The notes under the pieces: generated by a model
What the model saw: the letters and a program-made list of their open reading frames with translations, nothing else
The model's database searches: none
What the model was told of the DNA's origin: nothing
Made by a program: the position numbers and the translations under genes
Shown: in pieces, positions 1 through 8,317 of the stretch
Position numbering within the stretch: the stretch's first letter is position 1
Layout: every line of letters begins with the position of its first letter
Assembly: GCF_008386505.1 (NCBI RefSeq)
Contig: NZ_VUNZ01000001.1
Location: forward strand, 1,853,937-1,917,936
DNA: 64,000 bases
Direction of reading: 5' to 3'
Source: Chryseobacterium sediminis
GTDB taxonomy: Bacteria > Bacteroidota > Bacteroidia > Flavobacteriales > Weeksellaceae

Positions 1-11
1 TTTAAAGTGAT

Positions 12-46
12 AAAAAATTAAAGCACCCCAAAATATGAGATGCTTT
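12..46 (-). terminator. Rho-independent terminator of the HMG-CoA synthase gene
   Basis: Read on the minus strand, an 8-bp stem (AAAGCATC with GGTGCTTT, one G-T wobble; plus-strand arms 20-27 and 39-46) is followed by a T-rich run, just past the stop codon of the gene at 69-1397. Confidence 0.6.
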
Positions 47-68
47 ATATAGTAAGTTTACCTTAATT

Positions 69-1397
69 TTACTTCTGATAACTGTAATATCTGGCTCCAA
101 TTAACACCGGATTTTCTGCCTCAACAGAAACTAGCCCGAATCCTTTATATCCTCTGTTTACAGATTCCTTAAGCTGTTTTCTGTGAAGTTTTTCATAGGT
201 TTCAAAATCAACGGCAGTTCTCTGGTTCAGGTTTTCAAATACATTCCATTTCTCTACCACCTGTTTCCAGTTCTTAGAAATTTTCCCTGCAAACACCTTT
301 GATTTTGAACCACTTCCATAGCCTACAAATCCAATTTCTTCCCCTGCAAGTTCTTCATTTTCGTTAAAAGAAGTTTGTAATGCAGAAAGAAATGCCATAA
401 AGACAGAGGCTGTGTACATATTTCCTATTTCTGAAGAGGCTCTCTGTGTCTTTTCTATTTTATTATTGATTAATTTTAAATAGTCTTCAGATTTTGCAAC
501 GGCTTTCTGTTCTTCTGCTGTTTCATAAGACAGACCATTCTCAAGACTGTAGATTTCAGTAAAAACCCTTTTCCCATGAAAGGCGTATGGAAGATGGAAA
601 ATAATATACTTCCAGTTTTCATAAGGTTTTTCCTGTCCGGTTATTTCTTTATAATGATGATAAGCTTCTTTTATTCTATCCTGATAACATTGGTTAGAAT
701 ATTGTCCGTCAAAAACAGGTTCATCCGTAAAAATTTCAATCTTTTCAGGATAATTTTCCGGAGCAACTTTCAGGTCTTCTTTATTATAGGTTCTTCTCGG
801 TTTGAAAAAATCAAAGACACTTTCTGAAGCTACTCCCCAGTTATTTTCAATTTCAAGAAGGTCCGGTTTTGATGAAACCAAAAGGGCTACCGCTCCTCCT
901 CCCTGTGTATATTCGCCTGAAGAAGCCAACTCATATTTAGCATAATCACTGGCAATCACTACTGCTTTTTTATCAGGATTTACCCTTACAAAATCAAGGG
1001 CATTATGTAATGCATCTACACCTCCTACACACGCAAAAGTCATGTCCAGCACATCACAGTTTCTGAAACATCTGGTTCCAAATTCTTCTTCCAACACCTG
1101 CTCTACCATTTGTACCGCATAAGATGCCGTTGGTTTTGCTGCATCTACAGCACTTTCAGTTCCCAGATATACTCTTGCTATTTCCTTAGGATTGATATGA
1201 TAATCTTGTATAAGCTTCAGTAATGCTTCTGCTGCAAAGGTTGCCGCGTCTTCGTGAACATCAGAAAGTCCCATTTTGTGAAGACCTAAGCCTTTTTCCA
1301 ATTTTGCCGGTTCTATTCCCCTTTTTTCTGCTAAATCCTTAATTTCTAAATATAAACCAGGCACATAATAGCCCGCTGCTTCAATTCCAAAACCCAT
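69..1397 (-). CDS. Hydroxymethylglutaryl-CoA synthase family protein
   Basis: 442 aa. Thiolase-fold HMG-CoA synthase, which condenses acetyl-CoA with acetoacetyl-CoA in the mevalonate route to isoprenoids. The three catalytic residues of the family can be placed: Glu81 in LGTESA, nucleophile Cys123 in the TFACVGG stretch, and His268 in FHLPYAFHGK. The length fits bacterial HMG-CoA synthases, and no signal peptide is present, so it is cytoplasmic. It stands alone on the minus strand with a terminator behind it; no other mevalonate gene is nearby. A KASIII-like role is less likely because of the FHLPY motif and the Glu81 context. The ATG at 1397 is the only sensible start. Confidence 0.88.
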   Translation of the reverse strand: MGFGIEAAGYYVPGLYLEIKDLAEKRGIEPAKLEKGLGLHKMGLSDVHEDAATFAAEALLKLIQDYHINPKEIARVYLGTESAVDAAKPTASYAVQMVEQVLEEEFGTRCFRNCDVLDMTFACVGGVDALHNALDFVRVNPDKKAVVIASDYAKYELASSGEYTQGGGAVALLVSSKPDLLEIENNWGVASESVFDFFKPRRTYNKEDLKVAPENYPEKIEIFTDEPVFDGQYSNQCYQDRIKEAYHHYKEITGQEKPYENWKYIIFHLPYAFHGKRVFTEIYSLENGLSYETAEEQKAVAKSEDYLKLINNKIEKTQRASSEIGNMYTASVFMAFLSALQTSFNENEELAGEEIGFVGYGSGSKSKVFAGKISKNWKQVVEKWNVFENLNQRTAVDFETYEKLHRKQLKESVNRGYKGFGLVSVEAENPVLIGARYYSYQK

Positions 1398-1530
1398 AAT
1401 TGTCTAAATTTTAAACGAATTTATGAAAGATAATGCAAAAAACGGTGGTAAAAAATGCTGATTTTTGTAATATTACTAAAAACCAATCTGCTTTATATTA
1501 TATTTCCACAAATTGATATTTGGTCATGAT

Positions 1531-1562
1531 AAAAAAGAAAGCCGGCAAAATCTGCCGGCTTA
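1531..1562 (-). terminator. Terminator of the M1 peptidase gene
   Basis: Stem AGCCGGCA/TGCCGGCT at 1540-1560, followed on the minus strand by a T-rich tract. It lies 6 bases past the stop of the M1 aminopeptidase gene. Confidence 0.85.
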
Positions 1563-1567
1563 TCTGT

Positions 1568-4078
1568 TTACTTATAGTTTTCAATTGCTTTATTGATCAC
1601 ATCAATCTGTTTATTAATGCTTGCAGCATTCTGTGGATTCTGTTTCAGCAATTCCATTTTTTTGCTTAAGCCATCTTTCAGCATCTGAACGATCATCATT
1701 TTAGCCTGTGGATTACCTGCCATCTGATTCTTGGCATATCCTGCTATTTTCGTAATGCTCTCCGTTGCTTTCAGATTATCAGAGGTCATTATCCAGTTGA
1801 AACCATCTTCAGCGGCTTTCCCCAATTCCGGATTCTGGAATTTAATAAATGGATAAAAAGTGGCAAGAGGAGCAATATTCTCTATCTGAGAAGTAATTCT
1901 GTTCTTTACAATAATTGGAAGCAGCTGCGCCTGCAGTTCATCCGATGCTCCTTTCAGATCAATTTTATCAGCCAGTCCATTGGCTCTTGAAGGATCAATA
2001 GTAAGAAGTGCGCTCATTGAACTTCCTTTCACGGCGTTTGAAACTGCGTTGATCCCTTTCTCAAATAACGGAAGATATTTTTTTTCTTTTATTTTTGCTA
2101 AAGCAGTAATAGCCGCCGCCTGAGTTAAAGTTTTAGGATCATTGGAAGCCAGTTTTTCAACTTCAGCACCTAGTGCCTTCATCTGTTCAGGATTGGTAAG
2201 GTCTATTAAGCCTAACGCTTTTATTCTTACTCTAAAGAAAGGATCTTTCAATGCAGCAGCCAATAATTTTACTGCGGTAGGACTTTTTCCAACCTGGTCT
2301 TTTATTCCCGTTAAAGCTTTATATCTGCTTTTGAATTCCTTAGAATTTGTAAACTGCATCAGGTTCTGTTCAGGAGTTTTGCTCTCTGTAATATCTGCCA
2401 GTAAAACTCCGTCAGCATTGATATTTAGCAGATCAGGAGTTTTGGAAACATCAAAACTGAATGTGTTTTTTGCTTCTGCATTTACCCAGACATTATATCT
2501 TTTAGGCTTTCCATTGTCATATACATCTATGGCCAGAGGAAATTCAAATGGTTTTTCCTGAGACTGATTAATGGTTACTGCCACCTGTTTTTTCACAGGC
2601 TCAAATGTAAATGAGTAATTAAGTTTCGGGGTTCCGCTTCCAAAATACCATTGGTTGAAGAACCAGTTCAAGTCTTTCCCTGATACTTTTTCAAAAGATA
2701 ATCTCAACTGATGAGCTTCTGCATTCTGATATTCGTTGGTTTTCAGGTAATCGTTCATTCCTGCAAAGAAGGCATCATCACCAAGATAGTTTCTCAGCAT
2801 ATTTAAAATACCTCCTCCTTTCTGATACGTTACCAGATCAAAAACATCTTCACGGGATTCATAATTGAACCTTACCAGATTCTTATTAAAATCGGATGGG
2901 TTGTGAAGATAATTATTCACATCGGTCATCAGGTGGTAATCTGCCTGATCTTTTCCGTATTTATATTCATTCCAAAGGTATTCGGAATAGTTGGCAAAAG
3001 ATTCGTTGACGGTAAGATTGCTCCAGCTTTCTGCTGTAACAAGATCTCCAAACCAGTGATGGAACAATTCATGGGCAATGGTATCTTCCCATGTATTTTC
3101 ATCAATAAGCTGCCCCGGTTTCTGAAGGATATCACTTCCATGAAGGGTTGCTGTGGTATTTTCCATCGCTCCACTCACATAATCTCTGCCTGAAATCTGA
3201 GCATATTTCGCCCACGGATAATCATAGTTCAGCTTTTTGGAGAAAAAATCAATCATTTCCGGAGTATTTCCGTAGATCTGCTTAGCATAAGGTTCGTATT
3301 CTTTTTCGATATAATAATCTACCGGGATGTTTTTCCATTTGTCTTTTACAATAGCATATTCTCCTACTCCCATGAAGAAAAGATAGGTAGAATGTCTTTT
3401 ATCCATCACCCAGTGGTCTGTTCTAAGGCCGTTGGATTCTTTTTTAGATTCTTTCAGAAGACCATTGGAAAGGGTGACGTATTTATCAGGAACCGTCATA
3501 TAGATTTCCTGTGTTGTCTTTTGGTTGGGTTTATCAATAGTAGGAAACCATGCAGAAGAAGATTCTGTTTCTCCCTGTGTCCAGATTTGTGTAGGCATAT
3601 CCGGGTCTGTTCCCTGAGGATTAATGAAATATAGTCCTTTGGCATCATTGATCGCCATACTTCCCTGTTGTTTTACCTCATTCGGGCGGGACGTATATTT
3701 GATGTAAACTGTATACTCTTGATTTTTCTGGTATGTTTTGTCCAGACTGATTTTCAGAACATCATCTTTGTAATCATATTTCAAAGGAGATTTTTTCCCG
3801 TTGTTATCAAGAGCAACTTCATGAATCAGCATTCCTTTTGCATCAAGTGTAAGTTCGTTTGTCGCATAAAAATAAGGTGAAGCAGTAAGCCATTCTTCCC
3901 CATTCATCTGTTCTTTCTGATAATCGAAATTTACTTTCAGCTTTGTGTGTTTAAGTTCCGTTACTTTGGTGGGAGTCGCTCTGTATACTTTTTCCCTTCC
4001 TGAAGTTTCGGTTTGTGCTGATACATTGGCGGAAAATAAAATTCCGAGTATAGCAATTGATAAAATGGCCTTTCTCAT
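1568..4078 (-). CDS. M1 family zinc aminopeptidase, exported
   Basis: 836 aa. The signal peptide (residues 1-21, ending NVSAQ) points to the periplasm or outside. An aminopeptidase N-type beta domain is followed by the M1 catalytic domain with GAMEN at 303-307 (recognises the free N-terminus), HELFH at 336-340 (zinc ligands H336, H340; general base E337) and E359 in the NES motif as third zinc ligand. After about residue 600 the chain becomes helical with repeated alanine/leucine-rich segments, resembling the HEAT-like C-terminal domain of the family. It removes N-terminal amino acids from peptides. The preceding 72-aa gene ends 25 bases upstream, so the two may be cotranscribed; a strong terminator follows. 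Confidence 0.93.
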   Translation of the reverse strand: MRKAILSIAILGILFSANVSAQTETSGREKVYRATPTKVTELKHTKLKVNFDYQKEQMNGEEWLTASPYFYATNELTLDAKGMLIHEVALDNNGKKSPLKYDYKDDVLKISLDKTYQKNQEYTVYIKYTSRPNEVKQQGSMAINDAKGLYFINPQGTDPDMPTQIWTQGETESSSAWFPTIDKPNQKTTQEIYMTVPDKYVTLSNGLLKESKKESNGLRTDHWVMDKRHSTYLFFMGVGEYAIVKDKWKNIPVDYYIEKEYEPYAKQIYGNTPEMIDFFSKKLNYDYPWAKYAQISGRDYVSGAMENTTATLHGSDILQKPGQLIDENTWEDTIAHELFHHWFGDLVTAESWSNLTVNESFANYSEYLWNEYKYGKDQADYHLMTDVNNYLHNPSDFNKNLVRFNYESREDVFDLVTYQKGGGILNMLRNYLGDDAFFAGMNDYLKTNEYQNAEAHQLRLSFEKVSGKDLNWFFNQWYFGSGTPKLNYSFTFEPVKKQVAVTINQSQEKPFEFPLAIDVYDNGKPKRYNVWVNAEAKNTFSFDVSKTPDLLNINADGVLLADITESKTPEQNLMQFTNSKEFKSRYKALTGIKDQVGKSPTAVKLLAAALKDPFFRVRIKALGLIDLTNPEQMKALGAEVEKLASNDPKTLTQAAAITALAKIKEKKYLPLFEKGINAVSNAVKGSSMSALLTIDPSRANGLADKIDLKGASDELQAQLLPIIVKNRITSQIENIAPLATFYPFIKFQNPELGKAAEDGFNWIMTSDNLKATESITKIAGYAKNQMAGNPQAKMMIVQMLKDGLSKKMELLKQNPQNAASINKQIDVINKAIENYK

Positions 4079-4103
4079 CTGTCTACTTTATTATTTTTTA
4101 GAA

Positions 4104-4322
4104 TTATTTTTTAATGATGATATCGAAAATATCATTGACTAGGGTCTCATAGTCACCTTTTTGAAGTTGTTCTTTGGTTTTTGCAAAAGCTTTTTTCAGC
4201 TCGCTTTCCGGATTTTCGTCATCCACTATTTCTGCTGAAGCTACTCCTTTCAATTGAAGTACAGCGTTTTTCAGCGCTTCAATGTCTGCGTTTTCTTCAA
4301 TATTAATTTTTAAATACTTCAT
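4104..4322 (-). CDS. Small acidic conserved protein, function unknown
   Basis: 72 aa, ATG at 4322. The first 35 residues (MKYLKINIEE then a helix and SAEIVDD) look like a short beta-alpha-beta unit; the rest is a charged helix. This layout resembles small antitoxin-like or heavy-metal-associated-like folds seen in Bacteroidetes, but no diagnostic motif is present and no toxin gene is adjacent. It lies directly upstream of the M1 peptidase with a 25-base gap. Translation is credible because the reading frame is clean with no other candidate frame, but no function is assigned. Confidence 0.6.
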   Translation of the reverse strand: MKYLKINIEENADIEALKNAVLQLKGVASAEIVDDENPESELKKAFAKTKEQLQKGDYETLVNDIFDIIIKK

Positions 4323-4491
4323 GATTTATTTTTAAGCATTTGAAATTTATGATCTGCAACCCACAATCTATTTTATTTTTAAAAGGATTAAATGACCAGA
4401 AGTTGTTCTTTCAAATTTAAGAAACAATTGCCAAACAAAGTGTACTAAAGGATTTATATTCTGATTCCCTAATTTATGAGTACAGATAATG

Positions 4492-4518
4492 CATCTATTA
4501 CTATTAAAGTAACAGATG
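4492..4518. repeat. Imperfect inverted repeat between thyA and the 72-aa gene
   Basis: Arms CATCTATTACT and AAGTAACAGATG pair with one internal mismatch around a short loop. Neither strand has a T-tract after it, so it is not a standard terminator; it could be an operator or an mRNA 3-prime stem for thyA. Confidence 0.4.
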
Positions 4519-4548
4519 TAAATAAAAAATTAAAGTGATATTAGAATA

Positions 4549-5343
4549 TTAAATCGCCACAGGAGCTTTGATTCCCGGATGTGGATCATAATTTTCCAGA
4601 CTGAAGTCTTCAAAATCAAAATCAAAGATGTTTTTAACTTCCGGATTCAGTTTCATCGTTGGAAGGGCTCTCGGTTCTCTTCCAAGTTGTCTGTTTACCT
4701 GCTCAAAATGGTTATTGTAGATATGAACATCTCCGAAACTATGAACATAATCTCCCACTTCCAGATCACAAACCTGCGCCACCATCATCAACAGCAATGC
4801 ATAGCTTGCAATATTGAACGGTACTCCAAGGAAAACATCAGCACTTCTCTGGTACAGCTGTAAGGAAAGCTTACCATCTGCTACATAAAACTGAAACAGG
4901 GCATGACAAGGTGCCAAAGCCATATTTGGTATTTCTGCAACATTCCAGGCGGAGACAATCAGTCTTCGGGAATCTGGGTTCTTTTTAATCTGATCAATTA
5001 CTTCTGTGATCTGATCCACAACTTTTCCGTCTGCACCGCTCCAGCTTCTCCACTGTGCTCCGTAAACCGGTCCCAAATCTCCATTTTCATTAGCCCATTC
5101 ATCCCAGATGCTTACTCCATTATCTTTAAGATACTTGATGTTGGTATCTCCTTTCAGAAACCAAAGCAGCTCGTAAATAATAGATTTCAAATGCACTTTT
5201 TTTGTTGTTACCAAAGGAAATCCTTTAGACAGATCATATCTCAGCTGATATCCGAAAACACTTCTTGTTCCAGTGCCTGTTCTGTCGGTTTTATCAGTTC
5301 CGTTATTTAAAATATGCTGTAAAAGGTCCAGGTAGTTTTGCAT
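4549..5343 (-). CDS. thyA: Thymidylate synthase
   Basis: 264 aa from the ATG at 5343; an upstream in-frame extension to 5367 is possible, but the start MQNYLDLLQ matches the E. coli protein start and length. It methylates dUMP to dTMP using methylenetetrahydrofolate. Visible landmarks are the dUMP-phosphate arginine in DRTGTGT, catalytic Cys146 in [10 protein letters not shown] (same number as in E. coli), the DSRR phosphate-binding stretch near 124-127, and YNNHFEQV with [13 protein letters not shown] near the C-terminus. Cytoplasmic. Dihydrofolate reductase (folA), often next to thyA, is not in the window. Confidence 0.96.
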   Translation of the reverse strand: MQNYLDLLQHILNNGTDKTDRTGTGTRSVFGYQLRYDLSKGFPLVTTKKVHLKSIIYELLWFLKGDTNIKYLKDNGVSIWDEWANENGDLGPVYGAQWRSWSGADGKVVDQITEVIDQIKKNPDSRRLIVSAWNVAEIPNMALAPCHALFQFYVADGKLSLQLYQRSADVFLGVPFNIASYALLLMMVAQVCDLEVGDYVHSFGDVHIYNNHFEQVNRQLGREPRALPTMKLNPEVKNIFDFDFEDFSLENYDPHPGIKAPVAI

Positions 5344-5385
5344 TTTGAATGAGATTTTAAGTTCCAAATTTAGTAAAAACCATCA

Positions 5386-5416
5386 AAAAAAGCACTCATT
5401 TTTATGAATGCTTTTT
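5386..5416. terminator. Bidirectional-looking terminator between thyA and the Gre-like gene
   Basis: Arms at 5386-5398 and 5404-5416 (AAAAAGCACTCAT with ATGAATGCTTTTT) pair with one mismatch, and both strands end in T-rich sequence. It would terminate the minus-strand gene at 5479-5919. Confidence 0.75.
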
Positions 5417-5478
5417 ATAGACGTGATGTCTATTTTCTATTAAACAACTGTATATCTGCGATCTAACCTGTATTAATT

Positions 5479-5919
5479 TTACCATATATTTTCAATGGTC
5501 TGATGAATGTTATTTACAGTGAATGATTCTCCTGTTTTTTTACCATACATCACTTTTACCAAGGGAGATTCTGCAGATACGGTCATGATTTTCTGATTTT
5601 CAAAGACAAGTTCACCCATTGAGGCAGAGATATAGAACAGTCCTTTATTGGTTTTTACCAATGCACCATTCTGAACTTTTTCTGAAGGATCGGAAGTTAT
5701 TTTCTGTAGCACAGCCTGCTGATTCAAAACTTCGTTAAGCTGTCTCTGCAGATTATTAATTTCCTGCTGAAGCATTTCTCTTCCGGTTTCGTATTTGTCA
5801 CCCATCGAACTTTTGGTATCGTTATTGGAAGCCCGTGTTTCTGCAATAAGATTTTCAAAATACTGGATTTTGTCGGCTGCTTTTGCTTTTATGATATTGA
5901 TTATTTCCTGTTTGTTCAT
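5479..5919 (-). CDS. GreA/GreB C-terminal-like protein
   Basis: 146 aa. The first 85 residues are a predicted coiled coil (EMLQQEINNLQRQLNEVLNQQ), followed by a small beta domain (GALVKTNKGLFYISASMGEL, then SPLVKVMYGKKTGESF). This order matches the GreA/GreB arrangement: antiparallel coiled coil, then an FKBP-like domain in which SPLxxxxxGKKxGE is the usual hallmark. True Gre factors carry acidic residues at the coiled-coil tip that activate RNA polymerase cleavage; here the tip region reads SSMGDKYETGRE, so cleavage activity is uncertain. Homologues in this phylum are often mislabelled 3-oxoacyl-ACP synthase; nothing in the sequence supports that. Likely an RNA polymerase secondary-channel binding protein (inference). 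Confidence 0.7.
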   Translation of the reverse strand: MNKQEIINIIKAKAADKIQYFENLIAETRASNNDTKSSMGDKYETGREMLQQEINNLQRQLNEVLNQQAVLQKITSDPSEKVQNGALVKTNKGLFYISASMGELVFENQKIMTVSAESPLVKVMYGKKTGESFTVNNIHQTIENIW

Positions 5920-5984
5920 TGTAATGATGGATTTTTATTGTAGGGGCAGCTAATACCACCCCGTCAAAATCATAGATTTCGACA

Positions 5985-6001
5985 CCCCTCCGGCGGAGGG
6001 G
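5985..6001. repeat. Short GC-rich palindrome in AT-rich intergenic DNA
   Basis: CCCCTCCGGCGGAGGGG at 5985-6001 forms a 7-bp hairpin. The surrounding non-coding stretch 5935-6030 is markedly more GC-rich than its neighbours, as expected for a dispersed intergenic element. Confidence 0.6.
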
Positions 6002-6071
6002 AATTGAGTACCGTTAAAGGCTATTCATTAAGATTTTATAATTTCAGCCAAAAATTTAAAGGTTGTACTAC

Positions 6072-7421
6072 TCATTTTTCAAATACGGCATAATCCGAAA
6101 CTTTGAAACTAAAGTCTTTTCCATTGCTGAAATCTCTTTTGGTTTTATCAAAAACATTTCTGAATGTTCCGGATACATGTTCGTCTTCAATTGAAAAGGT
6201 AACAGGTTCTTTTGACATATTTAAGACCACCAATACTTCATTATTTCCATTTTTTCTTACATACGCCAGAATCTTGTCATTGGCTGTGGTATTAAGAAGA
6301 TAAGTCGTTACGTTAGAATCTCCTCCTCTTAGAGCCGGATTGGAAGCTTTTAAATCTAATAATGTTTTATAGAAATCGGCAACCTGATAGGTATTGGTCC
6401 ATTTGATGACATCTTTTTCAAAGAACTCAAGTCTTTTCATATTGGGAAGTTCCTGGCCTGAGTAGAGTAACGGAACACCATTCCATGTGGCAGAGAATAC
6501 TGCCATAGGTTTTGTAATGACTCCATATTTTTCATATTCGGTTCCGTTCCATGAGTTTTCGTCGTGGTTTGTGGTAAACCATGCTCTCATTGAAGTATCT
6601 CCTATATTCGAGTATTGTCTCAGAAGATCTTTTAATTCCTGAAGAGGTTCATTCTTTTTATAGTAGTCGGCAGATTTGTGCATCCATTTCCAGGAATAGC
6701 TGGCGTCAAAAACTTTCCCGTATTCAGGGCTTTCCAACTCATCAAATTCTCCCAGCCAGAAAAGGGGTTTTACTTTTTCTACTTCGGGACGCGCTTGCTC
6801 CCAGAAATCCACTTCTACCCATGAAGCAAGATCACATCTGAAACCGTCAATATTGGTTTCCTGCACCCAGAATTTCATGGCATCTATCATTGCATGGCGC
6901 ATTTCCTGGTTTTTATAATCCAGTTCGATAATATCATCCATTCCGGAAGCAATATGGAATTTTCCGTCCGGGTCTTTCAGATAAAATTCGGGATGAGTTT
7001 TTGTCCATACATGATCCCATCCTGTATGATTGGCCACCCAGTCTATGATTACTTTGAATCCCAATCTGTGTGCTTCATTCACCATATCTTTAAAATCCTG
7101 CAATGTCCCGAATTCAGGATTGATGGAAGTATAATCTGAAGCGGCGTAAGGACTTCCCATGCTTCCTTTCTTATTCTGCTGGGCAATGGGTGTGATGGGC
7201 ATAAACCAAAGGGTTTTTATTCCCATAGATTTCAGGCGGGGCATTTCTTTTGCAAATGCTTTGAAGGTTCCTTCCTGAGTATATTGTCTTATGTTTACTT
7301 CGTAGATATTCGTATTATGTTTCCAGTCTTTTGGCAGTTCTGTCATCTTCCTTGTATTTTTTCGAGTGGTACAGGAAACAATTCCCAGACCAATTACAGC
7401 TAACAAAATTAATTTTTTCAT
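6072..7421 (-). CDS. GH13 alpha-amylase family lipoprotein
   Basis: 449 aa. A lipoprotein signal (lipobox GIVSC, Cys17) places it on an outer or periplasmic membrane face. The (beta/alpha)8 barrel carries the four GH13 regions: DWVANHTG at 127-134, GFRCDLAS with nucleophile Asp197, WLGEFDE with acid/base Glu225, and FTTNHDE with Asp287. A C-terminal all-beta domain (about 365-449) follows. The substrate should be an alpha-glucan such as starch or maltodextrin. No Sus-type transporter pair is adjacent, so it is an isolated amylase. A consensus promoter lies just upstream. Confidence 0.9.
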   Translation of the reverse strand: MKKLILLAVIGLGIVSCTTRKNTRKMTELPKDWKHNTNIYEVNIRQYTQEGTFKAFAKEMPRLKSMGIKTLWFMPITPIAQQNKKGSMGSPYAASDYTSINPEFGTLQDFKDMVNEAHRLGFKVIIDWVANHTGWDHVWTKTHPEFYLKDPDGKFHIASGMDDIIELDYKNQEMRHAMIDAMKFWVQETNIDGFRCDLASWVEVDFWEQARPEVEKVKPLFWLGEFDELESPEYGKVFDASYSWKWMHKSADYYKKNEPLQELKDLLRQYSNIGDTSMRAWFTTNHDENSWNGTEYEKYGVITKPMAVFSATWNGVPLLYSGQELPNMKRLEFFEKDVIKWTNTYQVADFYKTLLDLKASNPALRGGDSNVTTYLLNTTANDKILAYVRKNGNNEVLVVLNMSKEPVTFSIEDEHVSGTFRNVFDKTKRDFSNGKDFSFKVSDYAVFEK

Positions 7422-7435
7422 TAAACTATTTTTAA

Positions 7436-7468
7436 CAAAAGTAAGGATTGTTTTTTGGGAAAAGGCAA
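7436..7468 (-). promoter_or_regulatory. Bacteroidetes-type promoter of the GH13 gene
   Basis: Minus-strand -7 box TACTTTTG (plus 7436-7443) matches TAnnTTTG in full, with a TTG -33 element (7466-7468) 22 bases upstream. It reads directly into the gene starting at 7421. Confidence 0.7.
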
Positions 7469-7540
7469 AATTTACGGACAGATGAATATAGTTTTTGATG
7501 TTACCAGACTGTTTTTATTTAAATACCTCAGCGCTTTTGC

Positions 7541-7570
7541 AAAAAAAAGCCCCGGATTAAAATCCAGGGC
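7541..7570 (-). terminator. Terminator of the pRiA4b ORF-3 family gene
   Basis: Stem GCCCTGGATT/AATCCGGGGC (plus 7549-7570) followed on the minus strand by eight T residues, 16 bases after the stop at 7587. Confidence 0.85.
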
Positions 7571-7586
7571 CTGTATATTGTGTTGA

Positions 7587-8183
7587 CTATCTTTCGTCAT
7601 CATTGTCATCCTCATCATCAAAGACATCGTCATTGTAGTCTTCTTCTTCCTCGTCATCGAAGCTGTCGTCTTCATCTGCGAAGTTTCCTCCTGATCCGAA
7701 ATCTTCATCGAAACCAAACTCATCATCTGCCAATGGCATTGCTGATTTCTTTTTAGATCCTCCTGCACTTCCGTTTTTGCTTGGTGCCTTCAACGGAACG
7801 TTTCCGAATCTGTATACTGTGATAGGATAATTAACTCCTTTTGTTTCTTCAATTACTTCTATAAGTTCACAGAAGAATTCCCAAAGATCAAGAAGCCCAT
7901 ACTGGAACTGTGCTTTGTCTCCTACACTTTCAAAAGCTTCATCAATGTAAACATCTGACATAATCTCACCATCACCATCGTCACTCATATCTTCCAATGG
8001 GACACTTTTTACAATTGTTCCGTCATCTTCTAACAGGTTAAAAGTAGAAAGCTCATCTCCCTGCAGACTGAACGCACTTTTAATTCCTAAATGTAAGTTC
8101 CATAACGTTTGTTTTCCCTTAACTTCGACATCACGGAAAATATCTTCTTTCGCATCTAATATTACGCGGATTTTGTAAACCAT
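7587..8183 (-). CDS. Plasmid pRiA4b ORF-3 family protein with acidic tail
   Basis: 198 aa. The N-terminal 130 residues (MVYKIRVILDAKEDIFRDVE, then TLWNLHLGIKSAF) fit the PRiA4_ORF3-like fold, an all-purpose domain first noted in plasmid and transposon passenger genes; its biochemical role is unknown. Residues 130-150 are a Ser/Gly/Lys linker, and residues 155-198 are almost wholly Asp/Glu, an acidic disordered tail. It has its own consensus promoter and terminator, so it is monocistronic. No transposase or plasmid gene lies nearby. The function is not assigned; the acidic tail suggests binding to basic proteins or mimicry of nucleic acid. Confidence 0.75.
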   Translation of the reverse strand: MVYKIRVILDAKEDIFRDVEVKGKQTLWNLHLGIKSAFSLQGDELSTFNLLEDDGTIVKSVPLEDMSDDGDGEIMSDVYIDEAFESVGDKAQFQYGLLDLWEFFCELIEVIEETKGVNYPITVYRFGNVPLKAPSKNGSAGGSKKKSAMPLADDEFGFDEDFGSGGNFADEDDSFDDEEEEDYNDDVFDDEDDNDDER

Positions 8184-8236
8184 ATCAGTTTCTTAAATTA
8201 CTTTTTTGCCTTTATAATTATGATAAATCTCTGGTG

Positions 8237-8264
8237 CAAATATATAATAAATGACATGTGACAA
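8237..8264 (-). promoter_or_regulatory. Bacteroidetes-type promoter of the pRiA4b ORF-3 family gene
   Basis: Minus-strand -7 box TATATTTG (plus 8237-8244) and TTG -33 (8262-8264), spacing 17. Both elements match the phylum consensus, about 50 bases upstream of the start at 8183. Confidence 0.72.
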
Positions 8265-8317
8265 AAAAATATTTCAGGATTTTTTAAAATATTTTTTTTT
8301 CTTACATTTTGCCGGAA

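Noticed and set aside
2142..2561. Open frame opposite the M1 peptidase, and other long frames opposite confirmed genes
   Set aside because: Composition is that of the antisense of a real gene, no start context or family motif, and the sense frame is certain.
5479..5919. 3-oxoacyl-ACP synthase
   Set aside because: The label circulates for homologues, but no thiolase-fold motif or catalytic Cys exists in this 146-aa protein.
7587..8183. Transposon or plasmid remnant suggested by the pRiA4b ORF-3 name
   Set aside because: No transposase, inverted repeats or plasmid gene nearby, and the gene has its own standard promoter and terminator.
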